From Ottelia alismoides (Eukaryota > Streptophyta > Magnoliopsida > Alismatales > Hydrocharitaceae), in NCBI GenBank assembly GCA_037367405.1, contig JAZKJV010009625.1, positions 372,001 to 436,000 of the forward strand: DNA of 64,000 nt, in the 5' to 3' direction. Positions 44,094 to 54,704 of the stretch are shown here, in pieces. Made by a program: the position numbers and the translations under genes. The notes under the pieces were generated by a model, which worked only from the letters and a program-made list of their open reading frames with translations, was not told the DNA's origin and searched no databases. How positions within the stretch are numbered: position 1 is the first letter of the stretch; each line of letters starts with the position of its first letter.

Positions 44094-44425
44094 TGTTAGA
44101 AAATAAGAAGCGGAAGCGGAATCGAAATGATAAACATAGCTAAAGAACATAAAGAAGAAACATGGAACACCATGATTTTTACGTGGAACCCTACTCCTTA
44201 AGGAGCAGAATGAAACCACGGGAGAAGCCCTCAAAGGGGCGTATGCTTCATTGCTTTTTCTCAATGTTTACAGGGGATCTGGGGCTCCTTATATAGCCTC
44301 CACATAGCCTCCAAGTCCCACCACTGGTCGGTGTGGGACTAAAAACATGGATGGGATAAATGGATCCTCTCCAAGATCCATTTACCTGCTACAACTCATA
44401 TGGCGCACAACCAAATACTCCAACA
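44094..44425 (-). repeat. 5' LTR of the non-autonomous element
   Basis: A 332-bp LTR starting TGTTAGAAAATAAG directly after the primer-site complement and ending ATACTCCAACA before GAGGT. Confidence 0.9.
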
Positions 44426-44430
44426 GAGGT

Positions 44431-44708
44431 CTTGAAGAGGGGTAAGTAGCACGAACATGTCAATCGGTTAATCATAACTTTTTTTTCAAGCATGAGGTGT
44501 GATGCTATCTAGTAATTGAATGCATATGGTCGATCCTAGATAGCTTTCTTGTTTTCTTCTTCAAAGAATTTTGGGATTTGATTCAAGGAGATACTATGAG
44601 CTTCCAAAAGAATTTAACAAGTGGAATATTGGTTTCAATGTATTGCATAAGGCCCTCTCTTTTTTGCTTCCTAAGAAGGATTGTGCATTGAAAGCAGAGG
44701 ATGTTAGG
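44431..44708 (+). pseudogene. L1 ORF2 relic, continuation after the LTR insertion
   Basis: Sequence resembling FWDLIQGDTMSF, the helix before L1 RT motif 1, suggests the plus-strand relic at 40000-41192 continues here. The join would be consistent with the LTR element having inserted into it. Confidence 0.45.
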
Positions 44709-45480
44709 TCTAATTTTTTTTGAGACTAAAGAGGGGGAATACACTATGCTATCTGCCACAAATATATTAAAACTAGTGTAAAGAACATAGTGGCCATGAC
44801 TCGATGAGAGTCTTGACAAGGAAAATTGCATTGTCAATGTAGAAATGATCAGAATTGAAAATAACCACGTTTCTAGCTAACAAGATTGCCCAAATGATCA
44901 AAAGAGGAAGGAACAGCTCCGCTTTTTGGTGGCTCTTTGCAATGTAGTTAGAATACCAAAAAGCATCAAGGCTCTATTATTTTAAGCTACTATCGCATAG
45001 GCGATAAAAGGGAGAAGTAACCAAAAGATCTGACAACACCAATCCTCGGCCAAGATTCGTCTTCGTATCATCAGCCACATAAAAATAGCAATACGGGATG
45101 GTAGCTTCAGCTCTCAAATAAGCTTGCAATCACGCAGTAGATAGTCAGATTCCACGGTTGATGGACTGTCAATCACCCTATAGGCCCGCTTCACTGAAAA
45201 CTGATGTCTCTCCAAATCCAATGGTCTCTACCTCCCACTGGACCCTCTAAATGGTTCAACGAGTCTAAGAGATGAATAAAATCCTCCAGGCGATGATCAT
45301 AGAAACACGTCAGAAAATATGACATCCAACTACCATAAGCCCAATAGTCTGCAACTCATGCCTCTATATATGTCGCAATCGCAAAAAGGTGTGGTTATCA
45401 ATTTGCTAGACGACCACCCATCCAATCAAGTGACCATAATGCAAAAGGATGTACCATCGCCAAGAACTGGGCTAAAAAGT
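44709..45480 (-). pseudogene. L1 3' end, zinc and C-terminal region
   Basis: A T-rich left end (TTTTTTTTGAGACTAAAG at about 44713) reads as the poly(A) end of a minus-strand L1. Inside, LFLPLLIIWAILLARN (about 44920-44870) matches the WAIWLARN box near the ORF2 C-terminus. Upstream sequence (45100-45250) resembles the AYRVI...zf-RVT entry. The right boundary and target duplication were not found. Confidence 0.6.
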
Positions 45481-45524
45481 TCTGTGAAACATGAGAACAC
45501 AGAACGGACGCCTCTCCAAAAGGT

Positions 45525-45880
45525 CGGACTTTTATGCTCCTAATGTTTTGGGGCATCCCGATAATTATATACATGTTAATATGATGTCCACACTGCCTCA
45601 TATTGTGCCAGAATGGTATTTCCTACTAATATATGCCCTTCTTCCAAGTATAGCTGACAAATCGGGAGGTGTAGCCACAATGGCAGTAGTTTGTATATGT
45701 TTGTTGGCTTTACCTGTTATCAAAAATATTTATGCGCGTAGTTCCAATTTTCACTTGATTTACCAAGGAATCTTTTGGTTGCTATTGGTGAATTGCTTAC
45801 TACTCGATTGGATCAGATGTCAACCTGTGGAGGCATCATTTGTGAATCCGTGACTATTGGTAAAAAAATTGTGTGTTGTG
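45525..45880 (+). pseudogene. cob: Nuclear copy of mitochondrial cob (cytochrome b), C-terminal part
   Basis: Cytochrome b is the membrane core of respiratory complex III and is encoded in plant mitochondria. The plus strand reads FYAPNVLGHPDNYI, then HIVPEWYFL, DKSGGVAT, LLALPVIKN and IYQGIFWLLL, and ends CQPVEASFV, in one open frame of about 105 codons. These are signature segments of the C-terminal third of plant cob. Residue changes (for example LIYALLPSIAD for PIYAILRSIPD) and a disruption after VEASFV show it is not functional. It has no start, is cut at both ends and lies among transposons. This is organelle DNA moved to the nucleus. Confidence 0.9.
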
Positions 45881-45882
45881 GC

Positions 45883-46070
45883 CAAGGCCCTAAATGTCGG
45901 TTTCAGTCACCATTTCGGTATCGACCAAAACAGAATCTCGATGGAATTTCAGTGGAATTTCGATCGGGATTTCGGTCATTTAGGTCATTTTTTGTACTAA
46001 ACCCCCATATTTCGATCATTTCGGTCGAATTTCGATTTCGACTGGATATCAATATTCTTTTTAGGAGCAT
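45883..46070. mobile_element. Partial hAT-type MITE with ATTTCGGTC words
   Basis: Starts CAAGGCCCTAAATGTCGG, nearly the same as the complete relative at 46955, and contains ATTTCGGTCGAATTTCG and GACCAAAACA. The right terminus is missing, so no target duplication can be read. It abuts the cob fragment. Confidence 0.6.
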
Positions 46071-46099
46071 GACAGTCTCCCAATCTACCAAGTGTATTT

Positions 46100-46950
46100 C
46101 GAATCCATCATGACCTAACTTGCCCGCAGAAATCTCCTCATAAGAAGATCAAGACGACAACAGATGCCAACTGGATAGAAATGGGCTAACATGAAAAATA
46201 TAGGAATCAATTCTTTTCCATCTTCTCAATTATGGGCAGGTGATGAATCTCAAATTCATCAATATTATATTAGCTTTTTTAAAACTATACCTTAGCCTAA
46301 TTAATTGATTAATACACCTTGTAGATAATTAATACTATTTATTGGAAATAAATAAAGTCTTAAATTGGTGTGTTTATGTGTATATTGTTCTCTTTATTTT
46401 AGTGTTTTCTTTATACTTAAAATCCCTTAAATCAGTGTAGTATTGTAAATAATATATTCCATATTAGTTCCTATTCAAAAATACAAAAATACATAAAATG
46501 ATTAAAAAAATGAAAGAATAAGAATAAAAAATTGGTATTTTTATTTATAAAAATACCTAAAAATATTACTATATATAGATGATGTATTTTGTTTTGTATT
46601 CTACATGAAAGTTGTAGATCTGAAAAAATACACAATATTCATGTAGAACACTTTTTAGTTTGATTGCAATTACTATTTTATTTCTATTTTACTTTATTTT
46701 TATATTTCTTTAATTTCTGATCGAGCCACGTGGCCTCTTCTGGACTAGCTATGTGGTTGACCCTTCATTCAATCCCGCATTCAATCTCCACTGTCTGATT
46801 TCTTGATCAGAAGGTTCTCAACTCCACATATCCGCCTCATCAGGGACCGCTTGATCAAATGATCAAGCGGGCCTCCTCTTCTCCAGTACACCCAAAGCAA
46901 GGTCGTTGTATCCTCAAATCCAACGACCCATGCTTATCTTCAACCTCCAG
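46100..46950. other. AT-rich, unclassified; possible Ty3-gypsy LTR remnant
   Basis: Very AT-rich to 46720. CATGAAAGTTGTAGATCTG (about 46606) resembles a stretch near 55917 (GAAAGTTGTAGATCTCG), so both may belong to one old dispersed repeat, perhaps a gypsy LTR. No coding support. Confidence 0.35.
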
Positions 46951-46954
46951 CAAC

Positions 46955-47140
46955 CAAAGCCCTAAATGTCAGTTTCGATCACTATTTCGGTGACTGACCA
47001 AAACATAATTTTTCGGTCATTTTTTGTACTAAGGCCCCCATATTTCGATCATTTCAGCTATTTCGGTCGAATTTCGATTTCAACAGGATATCGATATTCG
47101 ATAGAAGTTCGACGGAATTTCGCTGAAATTTGAGGCCATG
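46955..47140. mobile_element. hAT-type MITE with ATTTCGGTC words
   Basis: A 186-bp element. Ends: CAAAGCCCTAAATGTC and, reversed, CATGGCCTCAAATTTC (12 of 16). Flanks CCAGCAAC (46947-46954) and CCAGCAGT (47141-47148) agree at 6 of 8 positions, fitting an old 8-bp target duplication. The interior is made of ATTTCGGT, TTTCGATC and GGAATTTCG words. No coding capacity. Confidence 0.65.
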
Positions 47141-47148
47141 CCAGCAGT

Positions 47149-47600
47149 TCCCCTCCGGGTCATGCACACGAACTTCTCCCTTTTATCCTCTCTTTCCCAT
47201 GTGTCCTCACGTCATGATTCTGGTGCCATTCGCTCAACCATTTCAACCTCTTCTTCGCCAACTCCTCCATCACCGTCCTCCACCTCATCTCTATCTGACC
47301 ACCATCGGTTGAAACCACCACCTCCAACTACATGTTCCCTTACCAAAACCATGGTGGCAGATGACAGTTGCCATTATCCGCATGTATGTGAGACAACTCC
47401 AAGCCCCTTTTAATTCCCTCAGTGACAAAGAGATGTGGTTAGGTCGAGCGAAGACAGAGCTTCATCTCCAGTGAGATCGGTATCGACCTTCATCGCAACC
47501 CGCATACAAGTGTTGCTCGAGCTCCACGCCTTGCCAATGTGTAGAGCGAGGACATGAAGCTTCAATATATGTTGATGAATAAATTAGCATTGGGAGTGTG
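47149..47600. other. Unclassified
   Basis: C- and T-rich open frames (47130-47413) without recognisable motifs. There is no clear relation to the flanking repeats. Confidence 0.4.
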
Positions 47601-47613
47601 TATGTTAATGAAT

Positions 47614-48738
47614 AAATTAGCATTGGGAGTATATTTGAGTTTGGATGTTATGACGTAGAGATTATGCTGGTCTGGTTTTGTCCAAGATAGCTTGGGCAAC
47701 ATTGGTGGACTAGGGCTCAGTCACAATTCCTATGGAGGGGTGCCATATGAGACTTTCAAAGCTAAGACGCGTGCAACAAGCTTTTCTAATAGAGATGGTG
47801 ATCCCAATGATGCTTTATTGTGGAAATTCATAGCATCTCAGCTAAGTTGGATATTTTACGAGTGATATGTAAGCATGTGTCCACTTTCTAAAAGGGTGGT
47901 TGTTGTGTACTCCCGACTTTAATGCATTATTAAGTCATGTGTTTGGCAATGTTGGTCGAAGCACAAGGTACGTGTTCTGACCAAATTTGTGTATGTTGAC
48001 ACACAAATTAGCATTGGGGTACGTTCGAGTTTGGAGATTGATATAGAGATTATGTTGGTCTAGTTTTGTCCAAGATAGCATGGGTGACATTAGTTGACTA
48101 GGTCTCAGTCACCATTCCTGTGGAGGAGGACAATTTGGGATTTTTGAAGCTAAGAGATGTGCAACGGGCTCTTTTGATAAAGATGGCGGACCGGTTATGC
48201 TTTATTGTGCAAATTCATGGCATCTCATCTGAGTTGGATACTTTACATGAGATAGTTAAGTATGTGTCCACATTTTGAAGGGGTGACTGTTATGTGCCCC
48301 CGACTTTGATATGTTATTGTGTCGTGTGTTTGGCCAATGCTGGTCGCAACGCAAGATACACGTCTTGACCAGTTTTCTCTATGTTGACGCACAAATTAGT
48401 GTTGGGGTACATTAAAGTTTAGAAGTTGTGACTTATAATGTAGAGATTTTGATGGTCTAGTTTTGTCCAAGATAGCGTGAGTGACATTAGTGGACTACGG
48501 CTCAATCACCATTCTTGTGGAGGAGGGTGGTTTGGGACTTTTGAAGCTAAGAGACATGTAACTATCTCTTTTGATAGAGATGGCGATCCCGGTGATGCTT
48601 TATTGTGCAAATTCATGGCATCTCAGCTAATAAGCTGGATATTCCGCAAGTGATAGTTAGGCAAGTGTCCACTTTATGAAATGGTGATTGCTGTGTGCTC
48701 CTGACTTTGGTGCATTATTGTGTCATGTGTTTGGCAAT
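47614..48738. repeat. Tandem array, 3 x about 390 bp
   Basis: Three diverged units starting at AAATTAGYRTTGGGG (47614, 48005, 48393), with spacings of 391 and 388 bp. Shared words include TTTTGTCCAAGATAGC, GAGATGGCGATCC-like stretches, TGTCCACTTT and TGTGTTTGGC. The third copy ends near 48738. The copies differ at many positions, so the array is old. No coding frame is conserved. Confidence 0.85.
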
Positions 48739-48759
48739 GGCACATCTTCCATTTCCTGG

Positions 48760-49370
48760 GTGTATTACTGGAGTGAGGGTGCATTTTTGTGGCCGCTTCA
48801 TGCGGCTTGTTTTAGCGGTAATGAGAAAGGATATAATAGTTGAGTGCTGACATGGTTCTAATGAGGAAAACTGTGCTTGGTCTCCAATTTCTTATCCATA
48901 TTTTTTAACAGTTTATAATATTTTTTATTGGCAACGTAGCTGGCCTCTTGTTGTGGTCCTTCCTCCATGTGGGAGATATACCAGTGGATCTGGTTCAATG
49001 GGATATTCTATACTAAGAAGGCATAAAAGGAATTGGCTGTACATCATATGCTGGGGGATAATATGTTATTCAGGGAACGCAAGCCAACACTTAGAACTAA
49101 ACCTCTGTTGAGTTTGTAAATGTTTATCCTTCCCCTATGAAAAAGGTATACGTGGTGTGGAGTGGATCGATTTTTGCATGATCGATTCCTCAGACCCTGG
49201 GGTGTTTGAAGAAACTTTGCAGTTCGATCTATTTTCCAAGGAGTAACAGAGCAAGACCTTTTGCAGTGATGTGGACCTTGTGGATTGCTAGGAATATCTC
49301 AATGTTTAAGGGTGGGAGGTTCGACGAGGAGAATGTAGCAGCACATACCCCTTAACGACCCTGGAAATTG
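48760..49370 (+). pseudogene. L1 ORF2 C-terminal relic
   Basis: A plus-strand remnant. RARPFAVMWTLWIARNISMFKGGRFDEENV (about 49252-49335, shown here as the W.LWIARN box and what follows) is the L1 C-terminal signature. Upstream, a YNIFYWQRSWP-like stretch and KVYVVWSGSIF fit a decayed zinc-region entry. No ends were found. Confidence 0.55.
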
Positions 49371-49762
49371 TATATGTATGACTTTATTAAATATTTTTTG
49401 AGACAAAATTCTATTAAATAAATATTGCAGGCAATCACCTACCAAAGGCGGTTGCCAAATTTTCAGTCGATAAAAATCGTCTCTTGTAGTAGACAATTAC
49501 ACAAAATTTTTACCATAAAGCGGATTTCGAAACATGAAAATAATGATTTCTTGAATATATAATTGAATTGTTCCATTGAACAGATTCCCCCTGACTACCC
49601 CACCTCTCTCTGTCACAGCCGTAAACCATCAGCTAGTCGGTGGATTGTTGTCACGTGTTCTATCCTGTGTGTAGTAACTTAGCACAGATTGGCTCGCCGT
49701 GCTTCGATCGTTACTGAAAACAACAAGGATCTATTTACACGCATCAAATTCGGGTTTATATG
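49371..49762. other. Unclassified
   Basis: AT-rich. If the exon at 49763-49993 is real, this would be the start of its first intron. No further exon is evident. Confidence 0.4.
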
Positions 49763-49993
49763 TCAGAAGTTGAAATTACCGGATCTGTATGATCTCCCGT
49801 GAGCTCCGTCGCCGAGACGGCGGTCGAATGCGGTGACGAGGCGGCGTCTGGAGGAGCGGAGGCTCCTGATTAGGCTGCGTGGGATTGTATGCGAAGGAAA
49901 ATGGAGGGGGAGGTCTCTAGGGTTTCGAGGTGGAGCTGTGAGGAGGGGGCGGGAGGAGGACGAGGAGGAAGAGGCGAGAGATAAGCTTTCCAT
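49763..49993 (-). CDS. Candidate first exon of a plastid-targeted host protein
   Basis: An open minus-strand frame starting MESLSLASSSSSSSRPLL, rich in serine and arginine with almost no acidic residues at first, which resembles a chloroplast transit peptide. It continues RDLPLHFPSHTIPRSLIR and SSRRRLVTAFDRRLGDGAHG to about 49777, where CCG/GTAATTTC could be a splice donor. The exon is GC-rich and the upstream side (50000-50160) is too, as around plant gene starts. No later exon is visible before the transposon relics on the left, so the gene may have a long intron or be truncated. The protein was not recognised. Confidence 0.4.
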   Translation of the reverse strand: MESLSLASSSSSSSRPLLTAPPRNPRDLPLHFPSHTIPRSLIRSLRSSRRRLVTAFDRRLGDGAHGRSYRSGNFNF

Positions 49994-50169
49994 TGCTGCA
50001 GGAGTGAGTGAGGAGCAAAGGGAAAAGGAAGGGTTTTGTTGGTTTTTAGACGCTGGGGGTGGTCAGGTGGTATGTTCCCGGTGCTCCCAGTCCTGTGCGG
50101 TGGAATCCAAACGGGCGGGCGTAACAAAACTCCCGTCCGCCAAGCCCGTTCTAGTTTCTTTTGTGATGT

Positions 50170-53100
50170 AATGGGCCCAAGAGTTTACATAAAGTCTCAT
50201 CAAAACTACATAAAATTATAATTATTATATATATGACATACATAGAAAAAGTGTATAGATAAAATACAGAAAATAAAGGAACTTATATGAGATTTTCGAT
50301 TACACGAGAGAGTAGGACCTTATAATATTTTATTAGAAAAGGTAGAATACACACAAGAAATACTACAAACAGAGAGAGTGAGACATTCATTGCTTTTATT
50401 ATTGCATTTTTCTCCAATAACGTTCCATTTATACAGAGCTTTGAGTAGAGAAACAAGTCACATGAAGATATTTGGAGAATCTCCCAATAGTGTTCCTTTC
50501 TTTATTTATTTGAGTTGTATCATTTCATGGAAACTTTACATTACATTGAGAGATACGATGAATCTCTTAATAGTGGATGCCATTAAATTTTTTATTATCT
50601 TTTTTATGTCCCTTCAATCTTTTCAATGATGTAAGACTGCGAGACTTGTATACATGTTAAAATACGAGATACGAGATAGGTGTCAGACGACCATTCAAAT
50701 CTGATCTCGATACGGTTCGAGGCGTGGTTTTCGATCAGACTCTTGTACATTGTCGTTCATTTACTTTTAGATTTCAAACCCAATTCGATATCTAGAGGAG
50801 ATAAATAAATAGTCTATCATGTAGTACTCAACGAAAACTTTTCAATGGTACCAAGAACATCCAACATTGGACTAAGGAGATACAGTCGTTTTATGATTGT
50901 GGATCGATAAATGAACTCAAACCCGAACTGGAGTCATGTCCGGATTTGAATAACTAAGCTTATGCGGGAGCTTCACCTTAAAGCTCGCTAGAGAGTCGTT
51001 GGAGTGGTCTAATCGCGAAGCCGAGAACATCACCGCGTAGAGGTCGCTGCAGGGAGATCTTTTTCTCACGGTTGTGAGGTACGGATCTTTGCTTCTTGCG
51101 GCCCATTTTCGTATATTATTTTCTATAGGTTGGATTTCAATTTTGTTACTATAACATGTTTGTTGGCATTATATTGTGCATGCGAGCCGTTAGGATTTGT
51201 GTGAATGTGGTACAGATACTTTGGATCAAGCATGCGCGTGGATCAATGAGCAGGAAAGTGTGCTACAATTGGCTTGGGTTGTGCACGTGCATGGGCTAGA
51301 GCTATGTGTATGTGCATATGGATGGTTGCGCATGGGAGAAGCATTGGAAGATACATGCCATATATGAGTACAGGAGCTGGATCCATGCGAAGTGCTAGAT
51401 CTGCTTAGTGAGTCGGATATGCAATGATTTTGAAAGCCTCTTTAGAGGCACCATCTTGCATCTCATTCTATGTACAACTAAAATAGCATGTTTTCCCTTG
51501 TTCAGTTTTGAATTCATCTAATAGTGTTTTTTAAAAGGCATGTAATGATGATTTTAGCATATGAGAAATAAAAACTACACCATATAAACTTTGGATGTTG
51601 ATAAAGTTATTCCCATCTTTAGTTATTTTTTGGGATAGTGGCCGTATAATCTGTTTAGAGATGTAACATGATGTGATTACCCAATATGATGCACTTGTAA
51701 TGCTATTGTGATTAAGAAATACATCACAGTCATTTTCTATTGAAGTGCTTAGACATATATGATCTTAGTATGTTCTTTGTCGATTAGACCATTGCCAATT
51801 TATCAATCTTTTTTTCTCCTTATCATTTGGAAAAGACTAGAAATTTTCATGCTAACAAATATTATCTAGAATTTCTCTTATATTTAAACATGTAATTGAT
51901 AATAGAACTAGAAAGATATTTTTTGGTTGCTACCCACGCGGACCCATATTCATGCTATTTTATATATTTTAATTCTGGTCTTCTAGAAAAAATAAGAATT
52001 AGGTGTCAGCGGTTGTCTCTTTTCCCTATATATAAACTTGAAAAAAGACTTTGGGCCTTCCTATGATAACATAGAAATCCATGTATGGCAAGTGAGCGAA
52101 GTGATGGCAGAGTGAGCGATGAGCGTGTAAATCGTCTCATTAATAATCTAAAGATCTAGCATAGGAGAAGAAATCTGATCGATCAAAAACCACAATATTT
52201 GAATGTTGTGGGAAATTATTTTACTTGGCAAGTATACCAAGATCGAATACAAGGACATGAGCCTCTTCGTCTATTTATCGAAAATTATTGATTAATCAAT
52301 GAGTGTTTATTTTCTAACTCTAGGTCTTCATGCAGATGTGCCATATAAAAATGGTATGCATATGCAAATAAAATGATGCAAGGACAAGGTTACGTGATGT
52401 ATGCATCTTTGTTTGACTTTTAAATGCAACTAAGAGAGATGTAAATGTGAATCATATGCATGAAGATATGTATGTATAAATATATCCCAAAATAAGCAAA
52501 TTATTGATCAATAAAATGAGGGTTGGTTTCAGTGACGAATGAAGCATAAAAATTAAGGTCAAGCATCCGTTAATGGTAAATATTTATAGAGCAAAAGACA
52601 CTATAGATCATCCAAAATTTAGCATATTTATTTAAGTGTCAAATCAATGAATAACAAACGTCATTAGGTAGAGAATCAAATATGCTTCAAAATGAAACTG
52701 AAATCATTCAATTTGGATCTAAAATACTCAAGATGTGCTAAAAACAATACAAGGGGTATAAATACAATAAAAATGCGAGAAATATAAATATAAATATTAT
52801 AAATAGGCTCCTGAAGGGGCATATTTACAATTAACAAAGGCCGATAGGGCCCCTGTGTAATTTTTCCATTATACGTGGTGGTATTTTTATAATTATCAAT
52901 GGTCAGCGGGGCCTCGATGAAATTTACCCAAGGCACGCATGTGAGGCACACGTGTGGAGGACTTGATTGCAATTCATGAAGGTTCAGGGGTTTGTTTTGC
53001 AAATTACCCAGCCCCTCACATCCGGAGCACGTGAGGGCGAGGCTCGGAGCGCGGTCCAGTCTCAGCGGCACGTGGATGGATCTAGAGCTTTAGATGCTAG

Positions 53101-53443
53101 CTCGGGCCACCCGAACCTCTCTTCCTCATACTGATGATGTGGCTCGCTCTGGGTTGTTGGATGAACACTAGAAGGGTGCCATCCAATGGTACATGTACGT
53201 TATGGTCCTTCTTCTCCGTCGTCGAAGGGGCAGCATAAACGAGTCTCCGGCTACCTTGCTAGGACTACTCTTTGCTTCTCTGAGCAACCTAGTGATCGAC
53301 AAATGCATCATTTTGCCTTGATGAAGAAGCTCGAACCAAGGAGAAGACTCATCGAGGTTTCGATCGAGCAGGCGATGTGAGGTAATTGAAGGCGGAGCTC
53401 AAGAATTGAGCTTTGCTCCAGGTTCGGTTATTGATGGTGATGC
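50170..53443. other. Unclassified AT-rich region
   Basis: No gene was recognised. The zone 50340-50440 (AGAGAGAGTGAGACATTCATTGC) has the look of a Copia LTR R region. The stretch near 52217 (TTTTACTTGGCAAGTATACC) resembles 58981 (TTTTACTTGGTAAGTTTAAGG), suggesting one dispersed non-coding repeat in both places. A minus-strand frame at 53071-52676 is open for 131 codons but lacks features. Confidence 0.4.
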
Positions 53444-53451
53444 CTGCCAGA

Positions 53452-54696
53452 TAGGGATGGGCATGGGCCGGGCTGGGCCGGGCCCTGAAGGGCCCAGGCC
53501 CAAGCCCATCTTAATAGTTCGGGCCTTGGGCCGGGCCTAGGCCCGCAGTTTTTGTAATCCTTCGGCCCAAGCCCAGGCCCAGCCCAACTTCTTCGGGCCG
53601 GGCTTGGGCCGGGCCGGCCCATCTGCAATCCAGTGAGTGCAATAAGTACAAAGCCTAGCTACTTCACCTCCAATTTTTACCCTCATCCTTTATCTAGACA
53701 CCTATTTCTTATGAATCGTGATTTGGTAAAATTTGAGAAGAATGATATCACACGCTTCGAAGAAAAACTCATGCTGTAACTCGATCCTGCTAAGTGCAAT
53801 ATGTGGAAAGCCTAGCTACTTTGGCACTAATATCTGGCCTTTTCCCTTTTGCGAGAAATCCACATTTTGTGATTTGATTACTTTTGAGAATAATGAAATC
53901 ATATTCTTCAAAGAAAAACACATGCTTGTAACCCCGTATGTTTATAGTTACTGTACCAACTTTTGAACACGGTTATGTTCAATGGGCTTCATCGTATGGT
54001 ATGACATTTTGTTACAAAAAACATATTGTGGTGCTCGACGTCTCCATATTTTTCCTTCACAATCAAATATTTTATTGTTCACCCATGCATCTTGTCTATT
54101 ACCTGCCTGTATAGCCATCACCTCCTACCGCACTGCTATCTCTAGTTGTATTCTTAAAAGTCCATGTTTTATTATATTGTTATTAGGTTCGAAAATAAAT
54201 TAACTAAACTTGATGGTTTATATTATTTTAGCTTAATGAACCCCATCTGAACAATGTAACCCGTCCTGTGTTCTGTCACTTTACACACTATGACAGGAGC
54301 AAAATCTTTATATGTACATACATTTAATATCACAATGGTACCAGATAGGAAGCATCACTTGCTACTAGGATGATAAATGTGAGTTATGCCTGGTTTATTT
54401 CTAGATGGCTGTTGTTTTATGCATTAGGATCACTGGATCAGTAGTCTTTTTTGAAAGCAGGTGCTGGAGGGACGCGGGCCTCGGGCTGATTGTGAGCCTG
54501 GTTTCGGGCTGGGCATGCGGGCCTAGATCTGGGCCGGGCCTTCGGGCCAAGCCGGGCTGGGCCGAGGAAAGCCCGGGCCCGGCCCAAGTATAAATTGGGC
54601 CTACATTTTCGGCCCAAGCCCGGCCCATTATTCGTTCGAGCTTGGGCCGGGTCGGGTTTCTTGGGCCGGGCCGGCCCAGCCCAATGCCCATGCTTA
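53452..54696. mobile_element. hAT element with GGGCCGGGC arrays, perfect 8-bp TSD
   Basis: A 1245-bp element flanked by CTGCCAGA (53444-53451 and 54697-54704). Ends: TAGGGATGGGCATGGGCC and, reversed, TAAGCATGGGCATTGGGC. Dense GGGCCGGGC, GCCCGGCCCAAGCCC and related words occupy 53460-53630 and 54480-54690. The centre is AT-rich and non-coding, with a duplicated stretch (CTAGCTACTTCACCTCC near 53656 and CTAGCTACTTTGGCACT near 53812). No transposase. Confidence 0.9.
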
Positions 54697-54704
54697 CTGC
54701 CAGA

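Larger units (their letters stand above)
41198..44425 (-). mobile_element. Non-autonomous LTR element, no gag or pol recognised
   Basis: A 3228-bp minus-strand element with perfect target duplications GAGGT (41193-41197 and 44426-44430). LTRs are 41198-41523 and 44094-44425, about 330 bp, TG..CA, and very similar. The tRNA-iMet primer complement GCTCTGATACCA is at 44082-44093 and the polypurine tract complement CTCCCCCT at 41524-41531. The 2.57-kb interior has no gag, protease, integrase or RT. It repeats CTCCTCGTCGGA three to five times near 41705-41920 and has a GC-rich part at 42720-43850. A LARD-like, parasitic element. Confidence 0.9.

Noticed and set aside
45319..45543. An independent short gene left of cob
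   Set aside because: The frame has no recognisable content and bridges L1 sequence and the cob junction.
53460..54690. CpG island or promoter because of the GC-rich GGGCCGGGC blocks
   Set aside because: The blocks lie exactly inside a TSD-bounded hAT element and behave as its subterminal arrays.
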